Assembly (NCBI RefSeq): GCF_013032445.1
Contig: NZ_WQCA01000023.1
Span: 1-36,924 of the forward strand
Origin: Ruegeria arenilitoris
GTDB taxonomy: Bacteria > Pseudomonadota > Alphaproteobacteria > Rhodobacterales > Rhodobacteraceae
Direction: 5' to 3'
Length of the DNA: 36,924 bases
Shown: positions 33,001 to 36,924 of the stretch, in pieces
How positions within the stretch are numbered: position 1 is the stretch's first letter
How the letters are laid out: each line of letters opens with the position of its first letter
Position numbers and translations under genes: made by a program
Notes under the pieces: generated by a model
What the model saw: the letters and a program-made list of their open reading frames with translations, nothing else
The model's database searches: none
Told to the model about the DNA's origin: nothing

Positions 33001-34236
33001 TCATGCGGCTAAAGGTTGACTGAGTTGACCGGAGATCTGACGCGCCAGCGCTTTGGCGTCCCGTGGCGCGCCGTCGATATGTACGGAACGGCTGGTCCGC
33101 AGGAATGGCAGCCCCATCACATACAAGCCGTCTTCGACGACACCGCCATGGTGTTGGAACCGGCCCTTGCGATCAAAAACAGGCATCTGCACAAAGCGAT
33201 GATCCGGGTTGAACCCGGTTGCCCAGATCACGGTATCGAATTCGGAAAGGTCGATGGTCAGTCTGGGATCAGTTGACACAGTGGTTGGTGCGAAACGCTT
33301 TGGCGGTTCCACCAATTCGTCGAATCCGCGATCCGAAACCCAGGTGTCAATCCTTTCCAGAAGGCGGTTCATTTTCAGATCGGCAGAAGTAACGGCATTG
33401 CACAACCCACCTGAAAACTGCGCCTTGCCGTCTCGGATATCCATCATTCGCCCGACAAGTTCGACGCCACGGGCTTGCAGAATGTCCATGTTCAGGTCAT
33501 CGCGCTCGGGTGAGCCGATCAGTGGCAGAGATGGTGTGCGCCTTACACGTTCGAGATCGTCCACCTTGGTGAACGGCTCATCGAATACACGGGCCAGATG
33601 CATCCACTGCAGAATGTCGGCACCGCGATAGGTTCGCGGCAAACGCCCGTGGCTGCCGACGGCCAGAGTAACTTTGCGACCGGACCACGCGAGTTCTTGC
33701 GCGATCTGAAGCCCGGATGCCGAGGCCCCGACTACCAAAACGCCGCCTGAGCGCAACTCGAGCGGGCTGCGATAGGTGATCGGAGAAACTTGTTCGATAC
33801 GGTGGGGTAGGGTGCTGGCAAAAACAGGTATTTTGGGTCGCGCACAGGCACCAGTCGCGACAACCACGGACCGGCACCGAATTGGGCCCCGGTTGGTTTC
33901 GGCAATATATCCCTCACCCAGCCGCGACAGCGATTTAACCGATGTGTTTGTAAAAAGCGGCGGCGCATGTCGTGTGACCCATTTGTCGATCTCGGCAGCG
34001 AACTGTCGGGCGGTGGCGAACCCGTCGGGATCATCGGGCCCGTGCACCTGACCGGCGAGGGTATTCATCCAGTTGGGGGTCAGCAGGCGTAGCGAGTCCC
34101 AGCGACGGCTGTGCCAGTTTTCGCCGGCGCGTCCGGCATCCAGAACAAGGTGGTCAATCGATCGTTTGCTGAGTTCAAAGCTCATGGCAAGGCCGCATTG
34201 GCCCGCCCCGATGATCAGGGTGGTTGTCGAATACAT
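33001..34236 (-). CDS. Flavin-containing monooxygenase-like NAD(P)H oxidoreductase
   Basis: A 411-residue class B flavoprotein. FAD-binding LIIGAGQCGLAMSFELS is at the N-terminus; the NAD(P)H-binding VLVVGASASGLQIAQEL lies near residue 170; ATG-type motif VIWATGFNPDHRFV is near 345. This is the YUCCA/CzcO-like set of flavin monooxygenases and putative flavoprotein hydroxylases, acting on N, S or C of small molecules. ATG 34236 follows GAGG; a GTG 12 bases upstream is an alternative. It pairs with the second flavoprotein directly downstream. Confidence 0.88.
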   Translation of the reverse strand: MYSTTTLIIGAGQCGLAMSFELSKRSIDHLVLDAGRAGENWHSRRWDSLRLLTPNWMNTLAGQVHGPDDPDGFATARQFAAEIDKWVTRHAPPLFTNTSVKSLSRLGEGYIAETNRGPIRCRSVVVATGACARPKIPVFASTLPHRIEQVSPITYRSPLELRSGGVLVVGASASGLQIAQELAWSGRKVTLAVGSHGRLPRTYRGADILQWMHLARVFDEPFTKVDDLERVRRTPSLPLIGSPERDDLNMDILQARGVELVGRMMDIRDGKAQFSGGLCNAVTSADLKMNRLLERIDTWVSDRGFDELVEPPKRFAPTTVSTDPRLTIDLSEFDTVIWATGFNPDHRFVQMPVFDRKGRFQHHGGVVEDGLYVMGLPFLRTSRSVHIDGAPRDAKALARQISGQLSQPLAA

Positions 34237-34297
34237 TTGGGACCTCACACTGAAGAGGGTTGTGCGAACCCCGGAGTGCGGGGGTCGCCTGAGGGGC

Positions 34298-34489
34298 TTA
34301 AAGCGGGAAACGATCGCTGCGGCGACTTAGCGCTGTTGTGGCCTCGCGAAGCTCGCGGAACTGGTGTTGCCCGATATCGTTCAGCATTCGGTCACACAGC
34401 ACGCTTGCAGGGCTGTAGGCCACGGGCGAGCCGGACTGGGTACCCCTGAATGCAGCAAGGAGGGTTTTCAATACGGCGATCGTTTTCAT
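34298..34489 (-). CDS. Small DUF1127-like protein
   Basis: A 63-residue basic protein. ATG 34489 follows AAAGGAATTT. The segment VLCDRMLNDIGQHQFRELRE resembles the DUF1127 motif (DRxLxDIGL), found in small alphaproteobacterial RNA-binding regulators. The match is partial. It lies between OsmC and the FMO gene in the same direction, 35 and 61 bases from its neighbours, so it is probably part of the operon. Confidence 0.6.
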   Translation of the reverse strand: MKTIAVLKTLLAAFRGTQSGSPVAYSPASVLCDRMLNDIGQHQFRELREATTALSRRSDRFPL

Positions 34490-34524
34490 TTTAAATTCCT
34501 TTTGAGTATGTGCGGCGACACGTG

Positions 34525-35091
34525 TCAGGTGACAGAGACGCGCACGTTTCCTGGATTTGTGATAATGTCGAACACGGCGGATCGTTTCTGGCTTTGCGCC
34601 ACGACCGCAGCGATTTCATCCTTCGATGCGTCAGCATCGATATCGAAGGCAACTCGGATACCCCTGAACCCGTTGCGCACGCTGGGGTCTATGCCGAGGA
34701 TGCCATAGAGGCTCATGTCGCCCTCCACCTTTGCGACCACCGATCGCAGCTGGATGCCCCGGTTCTGGGCAACGGATGCCACACCTGCGCACAGGCAGCT
34801 TGCCAGGGCCGACAGAACGATTTCGACCGGGGTTGCACCGTTGTCTTCGGCGGCAAAGCAAGCCGGGTGGTCGGCGTCAAAAGAAAAGGTTTCGGCGTGT
34901 TCGTGTTCTTCACCCAGGCCAAAGAACCCTTTGACGGTCGAGCGGCTATGGACCCCGTTCAGCCATTCGCATTCGGCGCGCCACGTGAATTCTGCCGCTG
35001 CAGGCATCTCTGTCAGCGCTTCGCGTGCGCTCATCAGGGCTTCGACGTTCACACCGTTGTTGGCAGGGGTCGTTTGTGTTGTCATGTTCAT
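34525..35091 (-). CDS. OsmC-family protein
   Basis: A 188-residue protein of the OsmC/Ohr fold, which reduces organic hydroperoxides with a Cys pair. Cysteines lie in HPACFAAEDNGATPVEI and SALASCLCAGVASVA, the latter close to the family's second active-site helix (ALASC). The usual Glu/Arg surroundings are partly kept (WRAECEWLNG is unusual). ATG 35091 follows GGAG; other starts nearby lack ribosome sites. It is first in the five-gene operon, divergent from the hydrolase-fused regulator. It may protect against peroxide by-products of the flavoproteins or act on a reactive acyl/sulfur compound. Confidence 0.85.
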   Translation of the reverse strand: MNMTTQTTPANNGVNVEALMSAREALTEMPAAAEFTWRAECEWLNGVHSRSTVKGFFGLGEEHEHAETFSFDADHPACFAAEDNGATPVEIVLSALASCLCAGVASVAQNRGIQLRSVVAKVEGDMSLYGILGIDPSVRNGFRGIRVAFDIDADASKDEIAAVVAQSQKRSAVFDIITNPGNVRVSVT

Positions 35092-35161
35092 CTTAATCTC
35101 CAATCTGATTTGGGCCTCATCGCCCTGTAACCACAGACTTACAGACCTGACGATTGCGAAG

Positions 35162-35201
35162 CTTGAGGGAGAGCTTGGGGTTTCTTGGGGATTTCTTGGG
35201 G
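35162..35201. promoter_or_regulatory. Phased CTTGGGG direct repeats between osmC-like and regulator genes
   Basis: CTTGGGG occurs exactly at 35174-35180, 35184-35190 and 35195-35201, and as CTTGAGG at 35162-35168. Start-to-start spacing is 12, 10 and 11 bases, that is one helical turn. OmpR/PhoB-type winged helices bind head-to-tail to direct repeats with about 11-base spacing, and the adjacent regulator has such a domain. The array lies in the middle of the divergent promoter region. Confidence 0.72.
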
Positions 35202-35273
35202 AAACCGTCGAGTTGCGGGAAATGCGGGGTTTGACGGCCTGACAGACGAGGGCCTTCAGGGTAGTGTGGTCCT

Positions 35274-36455
35274 ATGAAACATGTGTTTGACCACTTCATC
35301 GCGGACACAGCGACGCGTGAATTGTCCGCCGATGGCGAGGCAGTTCCGGTCGAACCGAAGGTTTTTGACCTGCTGTCCTACCTGATTGCAAACAACGATC
35401 GGGTCGTTTCCAAAGACGAGCTGGTCGCCGAGATTTGGGATGGTCGGTTTATCTCGGACGCGGCGGTGTCGAGCGCGCTTTCCGCGGCGCGGCGCGCACT
35501 TGGCGATGACGGTCAGGGGCAGAAATTCCTGAAAACCGTTCGCGGGCACGGGGTTCGATTTGTCGCTCCGGTCACCCAGGTTCCGGGTGAGATGCGTGAC
35601 CGCGGGATAGTTCCGCCGCAAGAGATCAGAATATGCCGCAGCAGCGACGGCACACGCATTGCCTATGCTGAAGCCGGAGAAGGTCCGACTTTGGTCAAAG
35701 CGTCGAACTGGCTGACGCATCTTGAACACGACTGGGAAAGCCCTGTCTGGCGCCATTTCTACACCGCTCTGACGCAGAACCGTCGCCTTGTTCGCTATGA
35801 TTCCCGTGGTAATGGCTTGTCGGACCGTGAGGTCGCTGACCATTCCTTTGACCGGCAGGTGGAAGACCTTGAGGCGGTCGCCAAAGCGGCGGGCGGTGAC
35901 CGGTTCTCACTGATAGGGCTGTGTCAGGGATGCACATCCGCCGTGGCCTTTGCCGCCAAATACCCGGATCAGGTGGATCGGTTGATCCTGATCGGCGGTT
36001 ACGTGAAAGGTTGGCGCGCGCGTGGCGATACGGAAGGATTTGTTCTGCGAAAGTCGGCACATGAGGCGCTGCCGCTATGGTGGGGCAAAGACACCACTGC
36101 CCTGAGGGATCTGTTCACAGGCATCTACATGCCCGACGCCCCGTGGGAGAGCCAACGCTGGTTTTCGGACCTTCAACGCAAAACCGCATCGGCAGAGAGT
36201 GCCGCCGCGATGATGTTTTCCGATTGTGACGACGATATCTCAGGCTTGCTGGAAAGGGTTAAGGCGCCGACTTTGATTATCCACGCGGTGGGCGATCTCG
36301 CCGCGCCGTATGAACAGGGTCAGGAACTAGCGGCCGGCATAACGGGAGCTCGGTTTGTGTCTCTCGACACTGCCAATCATATCCTTCCAGAAACGGATAG
36401 TGAATGGCCGCGCGCGTCACAGCTTATTAATGACTTTTTGAAAACCCAAACCTGA
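35274..36455 (+). CDS. One-component regulator: OmpR-type winged helix fused to an alpha/beta-hydrolase with a Cys nucleophile
   Basis: A 393-residue soluble protein. Residues 1-100 are an OmpR/CadC-type DNA-binding winged helix (EPKVFDLLSYLIANNDRVVS, then the recognition helix ending TVRGHGVRFVAPV). Residues 120-392 are an alpha/beta-hydrolase. The nucleophile elbow reads G-L-Cys217-Q-G instead of the usual G-x-Ser-x-G. Asp341 (HAVGDLAAP) and His369 (TANHILPE) complete a Cys-Asp-His triad like that of dienelactone hydrolases. No receiver or membrane segment. The hydrolase part presumably senses, and may process, an ester, lactone or electrophile. It is divergent from the OsmC operon across phased repeats; a truncated paralogue follows 60 bases downstream. 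Confidence 0.88.
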   Translation: MKHVFDHFIADTATRELSADGEAVPVEPKVFDLLSYLIANNDRVVSKDELVAEIWDGRFISDAAVSSALSAARRALGDDGQGQKFLKTVRGHGVRFVAPVTQVPGEMRDRGIVPPQEIRICRSSDGTRIAYAEAGEGPTLVKASNWLTHLEHDWESPVWRHFYTALTQNRRLVRYDSRGNGLSDREVADHSFDRQVEDLEAVAKAAGGDRFSLIGLCQGCTSAVAFAAKYPDQVDRLILIGGYVKGWRARGDTEGFVLRKSAHEALPLWWGKDTTALRDLFTGIYMPDAPWESQRWFSDLQRKTASAESAAAMMFSDCDDDISGLLERVKAPTLIIHAVGDLAAPYEQGQELAAGITGARFVSLDTANHILPETDSEWPRASQLINDFLKTQT

Positions 36456-36515
36456 GCGCCCAGTCCAAAAACCGGATCAGATGACAAAAGGGTCCGGCGA
36501 AGCTAGGGTTTCCTC

Positions 36516-36705
36516 ATGAACTACAGCTTTGGAGAATTCACGCTTGATACCGCCGGGCTTGAATTGCGGGTGCGCGGCACGCCGGTATCCATTGGGCCCA
36601 AAGTTCTGGAAACCTTGATCTACCTTGTTGAGAATCGGGATCGTGTCGTAACGCGAGATGAGCTTGTCGCCCATGTCTGGAATGGGCGTATTGTGTCGGA
36701 TGCAG
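36516..36705 (+). pseudogene. Second winged-helix regulator, truncated by IS6
   Basis: The frame MNYSFGEFTLDTAGLELRVR then IGPKVLETLIYLVENRDRVV and WNGRIVSDA parallels residues 1-63 of the preceding regulator, ending where that protein reads SDAAVSS. The codons after SDA come from the IS6 left end and stop shortly. It was presumably a tandem paralogue with its own hydrolase domain. The missing part may lie beyond the right edge or be lost. Confidence 0.82.
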
Positions 36706-36869
36706 GGTCTTGTCAGAAGAACTTGGGTTGAGCGGGGCAGGGGTGTTGCGTAGCTTTTGTCCATGACCAGACCTGCCTCCTTCAAGTACTTCAAAACCAG
36801 TCCCGAGATCATCCGCCTTGCGGTGATGCTGTACATCCGTTTCTCATTGTCGCTTCGGAATGTCGAAGA
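36706..36869 (+). mobile_element. IS6-family element, left part, interrupted
   Basis: It starts with GGTCTTGTCAGAAGAACTT, as in the complete copy at 30296, and carries the first 107 bases of a transposase gene (ATG at 36763, MTRPASFKYFKTSPEIIRLA). Homology ends exactly where a further copy's left repeat begins at 36870. It inserted in the second winged-helix regulator gene. Left flanking octamer is GGATGCAG. Confidence 0.88.
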
Positions 36870-36924
36870 GGTCTTGTCAGATTAACTTTACTTGAGCGGG
36901 GCAGGGCGAGTGCGTAGCGTTTGG
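36870..36924 (+). mobile_element. Another IS6-family element, left end (runs off the window)
   Basis: GGTCTTGTCAGATTAACTTT and the following 35 bases match the left end of the other copies but with several differences, so this is a distinct isoform. It lies inside the transposase gene of the element at 36706, in the same orientation. The remainder is outside the window. Confidence 0.82.

Noticed and set aside
34510..35130. 206-codon + strand frame opposite the OsmC gene
   Set aside because: OsmC on the minus strand has family motifs and a ribosome site; this frame has neither.
1..36924. CRISPR arrays, tRNA and rRNA genes
   Set aside because: No regularly spaced repeats of CRISPR type and no cloverleaf or rRNA-like sequence were noticed by eye; tRNAscan-SE and a CRISPR finder would settle this.

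Overview
The window looks like a chromosomal or large-plasmid segment of a marine Rhodobacteraceae (Roseobacter-group) alphaproteobacterium. This is inferred from gene content: an frcBCAK-type fructose ABC system with a ROK repressor, adjacent TRAP and tripartite tricarboxylate (TTT) transporters, and alphaproteobacterial IS6, IS110 and IS1182-like elements. No rRNA, tRNA or single-copy marker gene is present, so the assignment is tentative. Genes are dense and mostly in short operons with overlapping stop/start codons.

Layout. (1) 1-5281: right end of an IS6-family element inserted in a transaldolase-like gene, then the minus-strand operon frcB-frcC-frcA-frcK and the divergent ROK repressor frcR, with a 29-bp palindrome between them. 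(2) 5587-11903: two-component system dctB-dctD and TRAP transporter dctP-dctQ-dctM. DctD lacks the GAFTGA loop, and a perfect palindrome lies upstream of dctP. (3) 12075-13761: an IS110 fragment abutting a decayed IS1182-like element. (4) 14022-20345: a GntR/FCD regulator, tctC-tctB-tctA, an AbrB-family membrane protein and an MmgE/PrpD protein. This reads as a polycarboxylate uptake and catabolism unit, with a shared ACTGT-N2-ACAGT site before the regulator and before tctC. (5) 20346-22829: a decayed GST gene and a full-length pyruvate decarboxylase with all Zymomonas-type catalytic residues. (6) 22911-27925: a probable copper-handling cluster: DUF4396 membrane protein with a His-rich loop, small secreted Cys protein, cytochrome c, CopC, CopD, Tat-exported multicopper oxidase and a second cytochrome c. 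(7) 28112-30268: an orphan ectoine-synthase gene co-transcribed with an unusual SDR and divergent from a LysR regulator. (8) 30296-31113: a complete IS6-family element. (9) 31380-36455: a five-gene minus-strand operon (OsmC, small DUF1127-like protein, flavin monooxygenase, FAD oxidoreductase, MaoC hydratase) divergent from a one-component regulator that fuses an OmpR-type winged helix to an alpha/beta-hydrolase with a Cys-Asp-His triad. Phased CTTGGGG direct repeats lie in the shared promoter region. (10) 36516-36924: a tandem paralogue of that regulator cut off by an IS6 element, which is itself cut by another IS6 copy.

The strongest candidates for something undescribed are the OsmC/flavoprotein/MaoC operon with its hydrolase-fused regulator and phased repeats, and the orphan EctC-SDR pair. 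The sigma-54-motif-less DctD and the pyruvate decarboxylase in this lineage are also notable. IS6 copies in the same orientation bracket about 30 kb, so much of the window could behave as mobile accessory DNA.
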